Assembly: GCF_009928525.1 (NCBI RefSeq)
Contig: NZ_JAABOK010000001.1
Location: forward strand, 62,001 to 126,000
Length of the DNA stretch: 64,000 bases
Direction of reading: 5' to 3'
Source of the DNA: Chitinophaga solisilvae
GTDB lineage: Bacteria; Bacteroidota; Bacteroidia; Chitinophagales; Chitinophagaceae
Shown here: positions 17,085-25,563 of the stretch, one piece after another
Position numbering within the stretch: the stretch's first letter is position 1
How the letters are laid out: each line of letters starts with the position of its first letter
The notes under the pieces: generated by a model
The model's input: only the letters and a program-made list of their open reading frames with translations
Databases searched by the model: none
Told to the model about the DNA's origin: nothing
Translations under genes and position numbers: made by a program

Positions 17085-18311
17085 ATGAAACGCTTTAAAA
17101 TACCTGCCTTTTACCAGGGCAAATTTATTTCTCCGATAAAAAGAAAACGTTCAGAAAGTGACCGGATGAAGAAAGATCTTTCACCCACCCAGTTCGATCT
17201 TGGTAAAGTAAAGATTAACCTGGCCCGGCACTTCGGATTTTGCTATGGCGTTGAAAATGCTATCGAAAGGGCGTATCGCGCTGTGGAAGAGAACCCCGGG
17301 AAGAATATCTATCTGCTGAGTGAGATCGTTCACAATTCATTAATTAATACCGGACTATTCAATTTAGGCATCAGGTACATCATGAATACCTCCGGTAAAC
17401 AGCTTATTCCGTGGGAGAAAATAACCAGCGATGATATTGTCATTATCCCGGCATTCGGTACAACGGTAGAAATGATTCAGCTGATGGAAGCAAAAGGCAT
17501 CGACTTTGTTACATACGACAGCACCTGCCCCTTTGTAGAACGGGTATGGAATAAGGCAGCCCAGATCGGACAGGATAACTATACCATCATTATCCATGGT
17601 AACCCCCGGCATGAAGAAACCCTGGCAACATTCTCCCATAGCCTGCAGACTGCTCCGGCGGTTATTGTAAGGGATATGAATGATGCGCTGCTGCTGGCTG
17701 GTATTATCAAGGGCGACTTGCCACCGCAGAAGTTCTATGAACTTTTTGCCGGCAGATACTCACCCGGATTCAATGTTAAAACAGACCTGGTTAAAATAGG
17801 AGTTGTTAATCAGACAACACTGATTGCATCAGAGACAAACGAAATAATTGCCTTTCTCAGGCAGATAATGATGGACAGATACGATCTGGCAGAAGATCAG
17901 GCTTATCAGCATTTTGCAGATACACGCGATACCATCTGTTATGCAACATACGATAACCAGTCTGCCGCCCTGTATCTGGCAAATGAAGCTGCCGACCTGG
18001 CCATTGTGATAGGTGGCTACAACAGTGTCAACACGGCGCATCTGGTGGAGTTAATGGAAAATTATCTGCCCACCTACTTTATCTTTTCTGACGAAAACCT
18101 TATTTCCGCCAATGAGATAAGGAGCTGGGATATTCACGACCGGAAAATGAAAACAATCAGTAATTATCTGCCGGAAAAGGAATCTGTTACAATACATATT
18201 ACAGGCGGGGCTTCTACTCCGGATGTAATGATTGAGCGTGTTATCAACAGGTTGTTATTGTTTTACCATCCGGATGACATAGATAGTCATTTCAATGACG
18301 GATTGATGTGA
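17085..18311 (+). CDS. ispH: 4-hydroxy-3-methylbut-2-enyl diphosphate reductase
   Basis: A 408-residue [4Fe-4S] enzyme that makes IPP and DMAPP in the last MEP step. The three cluster cysteines are in HFGFCYGVENAIERA, YDSTCPFVERVW and DTICYATYDNQSA. GGYNSVNTAHLVEL is the conserved late motif. It is the longer form found in plants, cyanobacteria and some Bacteroidota, as opposed to the 310-residue enterobacterial form. I start at ATG 17085, directly after the dxs stop; an upstream ATG at 17055 overlaps dxs and adds ten residues of no conserved type. The first 35 residues (KRFKIPAFYQGKFISPIKRK) are a basic extension before the core. ispG follows after 77 bases. Confidence 0.95.
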   Translation: MKRFKIPAFYQGKFISPIKRKRSESDRMKKDLSPTQFDLGKVKINLARHFGFCYGVENAIERAYRAVEENPGKNIYLLSEIVHNSLINTGLFNLGIRYIMNTSGKQLIPWEKITSDDIVIIPAFGTTVEMIQLMEAKGIDFVTYDSTCPFVERVWNKAAQIGQDNYTIIIHGNPRHEETLATFSHSLQTAPAVIVRDMNDALLLAGIIKGDLPPQKFYELFAGRYSPGFNVKTDLVKIGVVNQTTLIASETNEIIAFLRQIMMDRYDLAEDQAYQHFADTRDTICYATYDNQSAALYLANEAADLAIVIGGYNSVNTAHLVELMENYLPTYFIFSDENLISANEIRSWDIHDRKMKTISNYLPEKESVTIHITGGASTPDVMIERVINRLLLFYHPDDIDSHFNDGLM

Positions 18312-18388
18312 AGCCCCGTTTGAGGGTAATGTCTTCCCGGCAGCCGGAAGCATGATATTATCCGGCAATCATCATAAACTGCAGTATT

Positions 18389-20335
18389 ATGGAAAATTTC
18401 ACTTCATATAATCCCCGGTTTATTAACAGGCTGAAAACAATGGAAGTCAGTGCTGGCAGCCTGAAGATTGGAAACTTTTATCCGGTGAGAATACAGACGA
18501 TGACTACCACCGATACCATGGATACAATAGCTACAGTAAATCAGGTAATAAAATGTGTTGAATACGGAGCAGAACTGGTGCGGATCACAACGCCAAGCCT
18601 TAATGAAGCCAATAACCTGGTGGAAATAAAAAAAAGATTGCAGCGGCTGTCGTGTCATGTGCCGATAGTGGCAGATGTACACTTTACGCCCGGAGTAGCA
18701 GAAGTAGCAGCCCGTATCATTGAGAAGGTCCGTATTAATCCCGGAAATTATGCGGATAAGAAAAAATTTGAGCTGACCGAATATTCTGATTCAGATTATG
18801 AAAGAGAGCTGGAACGTGTTTGTAAAAAAGCTACGCCCTTGCTCAAAATATGTAAAGAGTATGGTACCGCACTGCGTATTGGTGTGAATCATGGCTCCCT
18901 GAGCGACCGGATTATGAACAGGTTCGGAGATACTCCCATGGGGATGGTGGAAAGTGCCATGGAATTTTTGCGGTTCGCTGAAGCAGTCGGATATCAGAAT
19001 ATTGTTGTCAGTATGAAATCAAGCCGCCCGAAAGTAATGGTGGAAGCATACCGGTTATTAGTCAGCGTGATGATAGCTGAATTAGGCCATTGTTACCCGA
19101 TTCATCTGGGAGTTACCGAATCAGGCAGTGGGGTTCCGGGACGAATAAAATCGGCCCTGGGCATAGGTTCCCTGCTGGAAGAGGGGATTGGTGATACCAT
19201 CAGGGTTTCTCTGACAGAAGCCCCTGAGTTTGAATTGCCCGTTTGCAGGGAGCTGGTGAGCAAGTATGCTGCAGTCAGCCATTCAGCCGATACGCTTCAG
19301 GTGCCCGATTCAGTCAGACAACCATATATTGTAACAGCTCCGGGAAAGCTAAGGAGTATAAATGGAAGAAAGGAGCCATTGGTAATTGCGGATCTTTCAG
19401 GAATAGACAGTTTCGGACCTGAGCATCTGGCCATGATTGGTTTTAGTCATATTGCTGACAGCAATACCTGGGAAAGTGCCAACACCGCTCCGGATATGAT
19501 TTACTTACGTGACGTTCCCATTATACCGATTCCCCCGGATTTAAAAGTGATAGTGCCAGGTGAAATATGGTCCGGGTATCTGGCGGTAAATAATATATAC
19601 CCTTTATGGAGCTATGAACAGTTTAGTAAAGGATTATGCAGGAATTTCCAGACAGCATTCATAGAAATGGATGTGGAAGAACTACCGGGTTTTGCCACCC
19701 GCCGCATTGCGGCAGATGAAGCGCGCCCTGATGTAGTACTGAAGATAGATGATCTGCAGGCGGTAGTTAAGTTAAAGGAGCTGTTGCGCCACACGCCGGG
19801 CCTGTTAGATAACATACCTGTTATCCTGAAATGTTCCGCCTCCTTGCCTGAAGGAGATCCCCTGATTATACACTATGTGGCCTGCCTGGGATCTGTTTTG
19901 CTGGAGGGATGCGGGGACGGTATCTGGCTCCGGTACGCCGGCGGCGCTGGCGAGGTGAAGAGAATCAAAGAGCTGGACCTTGCTGCATTTGGGATCCTGC
20001 AGGCGACGCATCTGCGGATTTTTGAGACAGAATACATCTCGTGTCCGTCCTGCGGCCGGACTTTATTTGATCTGGAGCAGACAACCGAAAGGATCCAGCA
20101 GGCCACCGGGCACCTGAAAGGGGTAAAGGTTGCCGTTATGGGATGTATTGTAAATGGTCCCGGAGAAATGGCGGATGCTGATTTCGGTTATGTTGGCAGC
20201 GGCCCCGGAAGAATAAATCTCTATAAAGGTAAAGATGTTGTACTGAGGAATGTTGATAGTGACAGTGCTGTCAGTTCCCTGATTGAATTAATCAAAGCGT
20301 CCGGCATGTGGGAAGAACCGTTTAAAAAACCGTAG
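18389..20335 (+). CDS. ispG: 4-hydroxy-3-methylbut-2-en-1-yl diphosphate synthase, three-domain form
   Basis: A 648-residue IspG/GcpE that converts MEcPP to HMBPP with a [4Fe-4S] cluster. The N-terminal TIM barrel begins at VSAGSLKIGNFYPVRIQTMT and includes PIVADVHFTPGVAEVAARII and VRINPGNYADKK. The long middle region (about residues 300-540) is the extra A* domain of plants, Chlamydiae and Bacteroidota. The C-terminal cluster domain has SCPSCGRTLFDL and VMGCIVNGPGEMADADFG with the three cysteines and the active glutamate. Length fits the long form; all key residues are present. It lies between ispH (77 bases) and dxr (55 bases) in the same operon. Like IspH it needs reduced ferredoxin or flavodoxin, not encoded here. 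Confidence 0.96.
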   Translation: MENFTSYNPRFINRLKTMEVSAGSLKIGNFYPVRIQTMTTTDTMDTIATVNQVIKCVEYGAELVRITTPSLNEANNLVEIKKRLQRLSCHVPIVADVHFTPGVAEVAARIIEKVRINPGNYADKKKFELTEYSDSDYERELERVCKKATPLLKICKEYGTALRIGVNHGSLSDRIMNRFGDTPMGMVESAMEFLRFAEAVGYQNIVVSMKSSRPKVMVEAYRLLVSVMIAELGHCYPIHLGVTESGSGVPGRIKSALGIGSLLEEGIGDTIRVSLTEAPEFELPVCRELVSKYAAVSHSADTLQVPDSVRQPYIVTAPGKLRSINGRKEPLVIADLSGIDSFGPEHLAMIGFSHIADSNTWESANTAPDMIYLRDVPIIPIPPDLKVIVPGEIWSGYLAVNNIYPLWSYEQFSKGLCRNFQTAFIEMDVEELPGFATRRIAADEARPDVVLKIDDLQAVVKLKELLRHTPGLLDNIPVILKCSASLPEGDPLIIHYVACLGSVLLEGCGDGIWLRYAGGAGEVKRIKELDLAAFGILQATHLRIFETEYISCPSCGRTLFDLEQTTERIQQATGHLKGVKVAVMGCIVNGPGEMADADFGYVGSGPGRINLYKGKDVVLRNVDSDSAVSSLIELIKASGMWEEPFKKP

Positions 20336-20390
20336 ATACAGACGTATATCCGGATGCGCAGGTATCACTTTAACATTTAACAACTTGATT

Positions 20391-21539
20391 ATGCCAACAC
20401 GTGTCGCAATTTTTGGTTCTACCGGCTCAATCGGAACGCAGACGCTGGAAGTAATCAGATGGCATCCCGGAAAATTTCAGGTAGCAATACTTACCGCGCA
20501 GCAGAATGCTGATCTGCTGATTGAGCAGGCATTAGCATTCAGGCCCGGAATTGTTGTCATCGGCGCTGAAGCATGCTATGCCTATGTCAGGGATGCCTTA
20601 CAACCCTGGAATATACGGGTGCTTGCAGGTAAAACCGGTCTGGAAGAGGCTGCAGCAACAGATTGTTACGATATTATCCTGACGGCAATTGTAGGATTTG
20701 CGGGCCTTACCTCTACGTTAATAGCGGCCGGACTGAAGAAAAACATTGCCCTTGCCAACAAGGAGTCATTGGTTGTTGCAGGAGATTTGCTGACAAAAAC
20801 CGCCTCGGAGAATAAGGTGAACATACTTCCGGTGGACTCTGAACATTCTGCGATTTATCAGTGTCTGCAAGGGGAAAACTGGAAAGATATCAGCAGGGTG
20901 ATTGTTACCGCCTCTGGAGGTCCGTTCCGGGGTAAGAAGGTGCCGGAACTGATAGGTGTCACTTCCAGGGATGCGCTCCGGCATCCCAACTGGAGAATGG
21001 GCGCCAAAATATCGATTGACTCAGCCTCTCTGATGAATAAGGGTTTAGAACTGATTGAGGCCAGATGGCTGTTTGATTTGAGCCCGTCTCAACTGGAAGT
21101 GGTGGTTCACCACCAGAGTATTGTTCACAGTATGGTAGAATTTGTGGATGGCAGTATAAAAGCCCAGTTAGGCATACCGGATATGAAACTGCCGATTCAG
21201 TATGCCCTGGCTTATCCGCAGAGAACGGCCGGTAAGATCGCAAAGCTGGATATTATGCAGTCCTTCCGGTGGGATTTCTCCCCGCCTGATCTGGATACAT
21301 TCAGAAACCTGGCCCTGGCGAAACAGGCACTGCATACCGGAGGAAACGTTCCTTGTGTCCTGAATGCCGCTAACGAAGTGGCCGTAGAGAACTTCCTGCA
21401 AGGCAGGATTGGCTTTCTTGAAATGAGTGATATTGTGGAGAAAACCATGATTAAAATTCCGTTTAAGGATTCGCTGAGCCTGGAGGAATATATTGCGTGC
21501 GACGAAGAGGCGAGGAGGGTGGCCGGTTCGCTGATATAA
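20391..21539 (+). CDS. dxr: 1-deoxy-D-xylulose-5-phosphate reductoisomerase
   Basis: A 382-residue NADPH enzyme (IspC) that turns DXP into MEP, the second pathway step. The cofactor loop is VAIFGSTGSIGTQTLEVI. Active-site motifs are ALANKESLVVAG, LPVDSEHSAIYQCL (metal-binding Asp and Glu), VTASGGPFRG, and HPNWRMGAKISIDSASLMNK with the metal-binding glutamate in GLELIEA just after. I use ATG 20391 and not the TTG two codons earlier. It closes the MEP operon and is followed by a strong terminator. ispD, ispE and ispF are absent from this window, so only the first two and last two steps of the pathway are duplicated here. Confidence 0.96.
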   Translation: MPTRVAIFGSTGSIGTQTLEVIRWHPGKFQVAILTAQQNADLLIEQALAFRPGIVVIGAEACYAYVRDALQPWNIRVLAGKTGLEEAAATDCYDIILTAIVGFAGLTSTLIAAGLKKNIALANKESLVVAGDLLTKTASENKVNILPVDSEHSAIYQCLQGENWKDISRVIVTASGGPFRGKKVPELIGVTSRDALRHPNWRMGAKISIDSASLMNKGLELIEARWLFDLSPSQLEVVVHHQSIVHSMVEFVDGSIKAQLGIPDMKLPIQYALAYPQRTAGKIAKLDIMQSFRWDFSPPDLDTFRNLALAKQALHTGGNVPCVLNAANEVAVENFLQGRIGFLEMSDIVEKTMIKIPFKDSLSLEEYIACDEEARRVAGSLI

Positions 21540-21592
21540 GCAGTAGTAGTTGCAAGGGGCAGGTATCGGTTTGGTTCCTGTTTGCGAATCAT

Positions 21593-21629
21593 CAGGAAAG
21601 GCCGGCAATGTCCGGCCTTTCCTGTTTTA
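21593..21629 (+). terminator. Strong Rho-independent terminator of the MEP operon
   Basis: A perfect 13-bp stem (CAGGAAAGGCCGG / CCGGCCTTTCCTG) with the 6-base loop CAATGT, followed by TTTTATATCATTTTTG. It lies 53 bases after the dxr stop and marks the right border of the terpenoid cluster. Confidence 0.9.
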
Positions 21630-21703
21630 TATCATTTTTGCCGGTACTTCCCTGTTGTTATCGACAGTTTTTCCGACATTTATAAACATAAATTCAATAA
21701 GCT

Positions 21704-22444
21704 ATGATAACAGGAAAGCCCAGGGACCCGGAGGAAGAAGAGGAGGTAAACGCTGAGGAGGACTATAGATTTGAGCTGGCATTTTTTTTTGGTGAAGAAG
21801 GCCGGTTCTATGGTATTGAAGATGAATTACATGATTTAGGTGAGCTGATAAAGGTGGTTGGTAAGACCGTGATAAGTGAGGAGGCGGAGTTTCATGCAGT
21901 GCAAAGACGCGAACAGGAAAATGCCGGCGAGGATTATCAATCACCGACGGAAGGAGAGCTGGCAGTGTGGCACAAGCTAAAGTACCGTCAGTTTACCTAC
22001 AAAGCCATGATTTCCCTTATCCAGAGTACGTTTGAAGACGGTGCACAGCGTTTACATGCGCTTCTGACCGCTGAAGGCCAGATGGAAGATCTGCGGAAGG
22101 ACAGGGGAAAGCTGGGAGACCCCTTAAAAGACTTTGCCCAGCTTGATCCGTCACTTGCTGCCTATTGGGATCAGGTCCGCCCTTTTATGTTTATCCGGAA
22201 TAAAGTCGGGCACCAGGATGGTGTATATTATAAAGGAGACAGCAATGCTGATGCATTTGAGTCATTTGTAAAACACCGCACTGATATCAAGGTGACAGAT
22301 GAGGGGATCCTAAATGGCAAACATAGCTTCCGGATGAAGATTACGAAATCAACGGTATTGACCGATTATCTGAATTTAGTAAAAGAGATTTTTTCAGAAC
22401 TGTATAAAACGGCAATTAACAGACCGGTCGTTTCTAAAAAATAA
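21704..22444 (+). CDS. Hypothetical protein, acidic N-terminus
   Basis: A 246-residue protein that I do not recognise. It starts MITGKPRDPEEEEEVNAEED, strongly acidic, and has no signal peptide or membrane segment. The middle (KLKYRQFTYKAMISLIQSTF to FMFIRNKVGHQDGVYYKG) is helical; the RNKVGHQDG segment recalls the R-x-x-x-x-H type motif of HEPN-like domains, but the match is too loose to claim. It stands between two terminators (21593-21629 and 22451-22487), so it is a single-gene unit independent of the terpenoid operon. Confidence 0.75.
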   Translation: MITGKPRDPEEEEEVNAEEDYRFELAFFFGEEGRFYGIEDELHDLGELIKVVGKTVISEEAEFHAVQRREQENAGEDYQSPTEGELAVWHKLKYRQFTYKAMISLIQSTFEDGAQRLHALLTAEGQMEDLRKDRGKLGDPLKDFAQLDPSLAAYWDQVRPFMFIRNKVGHQDGVYYKGDSNADAFESFVKHRTDIKVTDEGILNGKHSFRMKITKSTVLTDYLNLVKEIFSELYKTAINRPVVSKK

Positions 22445-22450
22445 TTTGAT

Positions 22451-22487
22451 CCGGGGCAGATAATATTATATCTGCTCCGGGATGTTT
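22451..22487 (+). terminator. Rho-independent terminator after the hypothetical gene
   Basis: A 12-bp stem (CCGGGGCAGATA / TATCTGCTCCGG, one G-T pair) with loop ATATTA, then GATGTTTTTCC. It begins 7 bases after the stop codon. Confidence 0.8.
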
Positions 22488-22698
22488 TTCCAGTCGCAGG
22501 TCCCTGCATCCGCATAACAACGCCGTCCGGTTTATCCGGCAGCCTCAGACCCCGTAATATCAGGGTGCATCCCCTGGAATTCTTTGCCAGCGCAGGTGCC
22601 ACCTTATCTGGTGAACCGTTTGAACCAGCTCTCTTCCCTAGTTTTGCCGCATGAACGGCCGTGCTTCCGGCCACATCTATTATCTTAAACCACAACAG

Positions 22699-23499
22699 AT
22701 GAAACTATGCAGCACGTGGCGCCTGCTCGGATGCCTGGGCCTGACCCTGATTTTTTCGGCCTGTAAAAAGGAAACCATTGAAAAAGGCCGGATAAAGGAA
22801 TTTAACCTCACCTCCGCCGTTAATGGCGGAAGCTATGACATCAGAGTGGCGTTGCCGGAAAATTATACTCCTTCCGGGCAATACCCTGCACTCTATGTGC
22901 TGGATGCAAAACCGGACTTCGACTTTACGGCGCTGGAATGCGAAAAGCAGGCCCGCGAGCATCACCGGGAAGGAGTGCTCGTAATAGGCATCGGCTATGG
23001 CCATAACCGGATGGACGACTATACGCCGACCCCCACCAATATCGGCGGTGGTGGCGCCGATCAGTTCATCCGGTTTATAGAAACGGAGCTGATACCCCGT
23101 ATAGAAACCGAGTTTCATGCGGCTGCTTCCCGCTCCGCAAGGGCAATACTGGGGCACTCTGCCGGTGGCCTGCTGGTAGGGCACAGCTTCACCAATCACA
23201 ACCGGCTGTTTGGCAGCTACCTGTGCCTGAGCCCTTCCTTTTGGTATGACGATGCCATAGTACTCCGGAATGAACAGGTGTACCGGGAACAGAACCGGAA
23301 TGGAAAAGGAAATTTCTTCCTGGCACTCGGTGAGCTGGAAGAAAAGATGCGCCCGCCTTTCATCGGCTTTCGCAATACCCTCCAGGCTCATTATCCAAAC
23401 TATGCACTCCAGGATTATATAACACCCGGTAAAGGACACCTGGATTCTAAAAAAACGAATATCAAAAGAGCGCTCACCTTTTTCTTTGAAAACATGTAA
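22699..23499 (+). CDS. Esterase-D/enterochelin-esterase-like lipoprotein
   Basis: A 266-residue alpha/beta hydrolase of the putative-esterase family that includes siderophore esterases. The N-terminus is a lipoprotein signal with lipobox IFSAC followed by KKE, so it is likely anchored in a membrane facing the periplasm. The nucleophile elbow is ILGHSAGGLLVG (Ser), the oxyanion-side motif is YPALYVLDAKPDFDF, and the likely catalytic histidine is in TPGKGHLDSKK at the C-terminus. I start at ATG 22699 (MKLCSTWRLLG); an upstream ATG at 22651 would put 16 extra residues before the signal. The next gene follows after 8 bases and is probably co-transcribed. Substrate unknown; acyl-ester or ferric-siderophore hydrolysis are both possible. 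Confidence 0.88.
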   Translation: MKLCSTWRLLGCLGLTLIFSACKKETIEKGRIKEFNLTSAVNGGSYDIRVALPENYTPSGQYPALYVLDAKPDFDFTALECEKQAREHHREGVLVIGIGYGHNRMDDYTPTPTNIGGGGADQFIRFIETELIPRIETEFHAAASRSARAILGHSAGGLLVGHSFTNHNRLFGSYLCLSPSFWYDDAIVLRNEQVYREQNRNGKGNFFLALGELEEKMRPPFIGFRNTLQAHYPNYALQDYITPGKGHLDSKKTNIKRALTFFFENM

Positions 23500-23507
23500 A
23501 CCAGCTT

Positions 23508-24083
23508 ATGCGAAACAGATTTACCATTTGCCTGATGTTACTGGCTGCCAGTGTATACGGACAGGATCACCGGGCCTCATCGCCATGGTCCCGCCTCACT
23601 ATTAAACCTGCCGTCGGCGTATTGCCATGGAGCCTGCCGGTTAAAGCGCTTACGTCCCTCTCTGTGGAGTATCCGTTAAAAGGGAACTGGGTCATAGGCT
23701 CCCACACGATGCTGGCCAGTGCAGTAACCAGAAATACCTACAACGTTGAAACGAATTACAGCCTTCAATTCTCCCAGAAATTCGGCATCGGCTATTCCAT
23801 GACCGGCCCCCGGAAGTTTGTACGGCTTACCTTGCTGGCAATGGGCGGCTTACGGCGCATTGCATTCAAAGAAACATTGGACTACCCCGGACTTGAAAAG
23901 ATTACCACCAGCAGCAGAACAACCATGCCGGACGTGGGATTGCTGGCAGACTGGTCGCTCGGAAGAAAACGATACACCTTTAACGCAAGGGTATATCTTC
24001 CGTTTTATCCTTTTGAAGGCTATCCGTTAAGTACTTTCCAGCAGATTAGTATTGAAAGCGGGGTAGGCATAAGGTTGAGGTAA
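23508..24083 (+). CDS. Secreted/outer-membrane beta-barrel-like hypothetical protein
   Basis: A 191-residue protein with a clear Sec signal (RFTICLMLLAASVYGQ, cleavage probably after YGQ). The mature part is made of alternating short strands with aromatic ends and closes with SIESGVGIRLR, typical of small Bacteroidota outer-membrane barrels. No named family is recognised. It follows the esterase lipoprotein by 8 bases, so they likely act in the same envelope process. A long palindromic repeat begins at its stop codon. Confidence 0.75.
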   Translation: MRNRFTICLMLLAASVYGQDHRASSPWSRLTIKPAVGVLPWSLPVKALTSLSVEYPLKGNWVIGSHTMLASAVTRNTYNVETNYSLQFSQKFGIGYSMTGPRKFVRLTLLAMGGLRRIAFKETLDYPGLEKITTSSRTTMPDVGLLADWSLGRKRYTFNARVYLPFYPFEGYPLSTFQQISIESGVGIRLR

Positions 24084-24241
24084 ATTACGAATTACGAATT
24101 ACGAATTACGAATGTAGTAGCGAAGAACGAATCGAAGATAAAAGAGGACATTGAATAGTTATCCTCTTTCATCTTCGATTCGTTCTTCGCTGCTACATTC
24201 GTAATTCGCAATTCGTAATTCGTAATTCACAATTCACAATT
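24084..24241. repeat. Large quasi-palindromic intergenic repeat, copy A
   Basis: Left arm from 24084 is four tandem units of ATTACGA followed by a mixed inner stem (GTAGTAGCGAAGAACGAATC, then GAAGATAAAAGAGGA). The right arm (24162-24241) is its near-perfect reverse complement, ending in repeated AATTCGT / AATTCAC units. Arms are about 65 bases with a 13-base loop (24149-24161). It starts at the stop codon of the preceding gene. A second element of the same plan lies at 37372-37517. Confidence 0.9.
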
Positions 24242-24263
24242 CCCTCCGCCAAACAGAAACGCT

Positions 24264-24271
24264 TATATTTG
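24264..24271 (+). promoter_or_regulatory. Bacteroidota -7 element candidate upstream of membrane AraC gene
   Basis: TATATTTG matches TAnnTTTG and ends 25 bases before the ATG at 24297. No good TTG -33 element is seen at the expected distance. Confidence 0.4.
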
Positions 24272-24296
24272 GCCTTTTACGTAGACTAACAATAAT

Positions 24297-25478
24297 ATGT
24301 TATCGGACTGGCGTGTTATCTATATTGGAGGCGTTTTTATCCCGCTTTTTCTGTTCATCATCCTGATCGGCAAGCCGCAAAAGAGTACTGCAGATAAAAT
24401 ACTGAGTGCCTGGCTTTTCTTTGCAGCCATTCATCAGGTGCTGATGGGCGGGTATGCCTATAATAATATGAGTGATTTGCCGGCGTTGATTGGATGGGAA
24501 GTGCCCTTCCCGTTCCTGCATGGTCCTTTTTTGTATCTGTACATTCTGTTTCTTACGGGGCAGCAACGCCGGGGATGGAAGCATATACTGCACTTTGTTC
24601 CGGCGCTGGTGGTGGCGTTGATACTGGCGCCTGTGCTGACCTCCATGCCGGCACAGGAAAAGCTGGGTATGACGGGGCCTTCGCGGTTTGAGCCGCTATT
24701 CCGGTGGATAGTCAGGGGTATTGTTATTTCAGGAGTGGTATATGTGATACTGTCTCTGAACCTTTTGTACCGGCACCGGCGGAATGTGGCGGTCCAGTTT
24801 TCCAATACGGATAAGATTACGCTTAACTGGCTGCGTTACCTTATCGGGGGAATGGGTGTTATCTGGGTGGTCGTTATATTTTTCCAGTCGGCGTCATCGC
24901 TGTATCTGGTGGTAGCATTGTTTATTTTCTTTATTGGTTACTTTGGTATCCGGCAGGTGGGTATCTTCTCCAATCCGCCGCCGGCGCATGAAGTATATCT
25001 TCCGGCTGTGGTCCAGCTGCCGGAGATGCCGCCGGCTGTCATGGCCGTGGAAGATGTTGCAGATAAAAAAGTGAAGTACGAAAAAAGCGGGCTTACAGAG
25101 GCTGCGGCTTCCGGTATTTATGCGGCACTTAACACGCTGATGCAGGAACAGCATTGCTATAAAGATGCGGGGTTAACCCTGGGGGATCTGGCAAAAACGC
25201 TGGAAGTGCATCCTGCAGTGCTTTCCCAGGTAATCAATTCAAAAGAAGGCAAGAGTTTTTACGACTACATCAATGCCTTGCGGGTAGCGGCGTTTATACA
25301 GCTGTTGCAGCAACCGGAGCAGCAGCGGTATACTTTGCTGGCGCTTGCATTTGAGTGTGGATTTAATTCCAAAACAAGTTTCAACCGGAACTTTAAAAAA
25401 ATCACGCAGCTTTCTCCCAGCAGTTACGTGAAAGAGATGCATATTCATATACAGGAAGATGATGAAAGCGAAGGATGA
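24297..25478 (+). CDS. Membrane-anchored AraC family transcriptional regulator
   Basis: A 393-residue protein with about seven membrane segments in the first 225 residues, for example VIYIGGVFIPLFLFIILIG, ILSAWLFFAAIHQVLMGG, HILHFVPALVVALILAPV and YLVVALFIFFIGYFGI. A linker follows, then a C-terminal AraC DNA-binding domain (about residues 280-385) with LTLGDLAKTLEVHPAVLSQV and LLALAFECGFNSKTSFNRNF, closing with TQLSPSSYVKEM. This 7TM-AraC layout is common in Bacteroidota and nearly absent elsewhere; it senses an envelope signal and binds DNA from the membrane. Targets unknown; the convergent neighbour and the esterase pair are the nearest candidates. Confidence 0.92.
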   Translation: MLSDWRVIYIGGVFIPLFLFIILIGKPQKSTADKILSAWLFFAAIHQVLMGGYAYNNMSDLPALIGWEVPFPFLHGPFLYLYILFLTGQQRRGWKHILHFVPALVVALILAPVLTSMPAQEKLGMTGPSRFEPLFRWIVRGIVISGVVYVILSLNLLYRHRRNVAVQFSNTDKITLNWLRYLIGGMGVIWVVVIFFQSASSLYLVVALFIFFIGYFGIRQVGIFSNPPPAHEVYLPAVVQLPEMPPAVMAVEDVADKKVKYEKSGLTEAAASGIYAALNTLMQEQHCYKDAGLTLGDLAKTLEVHPAVLSQVINSKEGKSFYDYINALRVAAFIQLLQQPEQQRYTLLALAFECGFNSKTSFNRNFKKITQLSPSSYVKEMHIHIQEDDESEG

Positions 25479-25515
25479 CGGAGGCTGCCTGAATATTACG
25501 GCTAAACGAATAAAT

Positions 25516-25545
25516 ATATCCTGGCAGCATCAGCTGCCAGGATAT
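25516..25545. terminator. Bidirectional terminator hairpin
   Basis: A perfect 13-bp stem (ATATCCTGGCAGC / GCTGCCAGGATAT) with loop ATCA between the convergent membrane AraC gene and the gene at 25564-26403. Confidence 0.8.
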
Positions 25546-25563
25546 GATGATAAATTCCATTTC

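Noticed and set aside
22705-23439. 244-codon minus-strand open frame
   Set aside because: It is the antisense of the esterase lipoprotein, which has a lipobox and a GHSAGG elbow.
24084-24120. Tandem ATTACGA units as a CRISPR array
   Set aside because: The units are 7 bases long with no spacers, and they form one arm of a palindrome.
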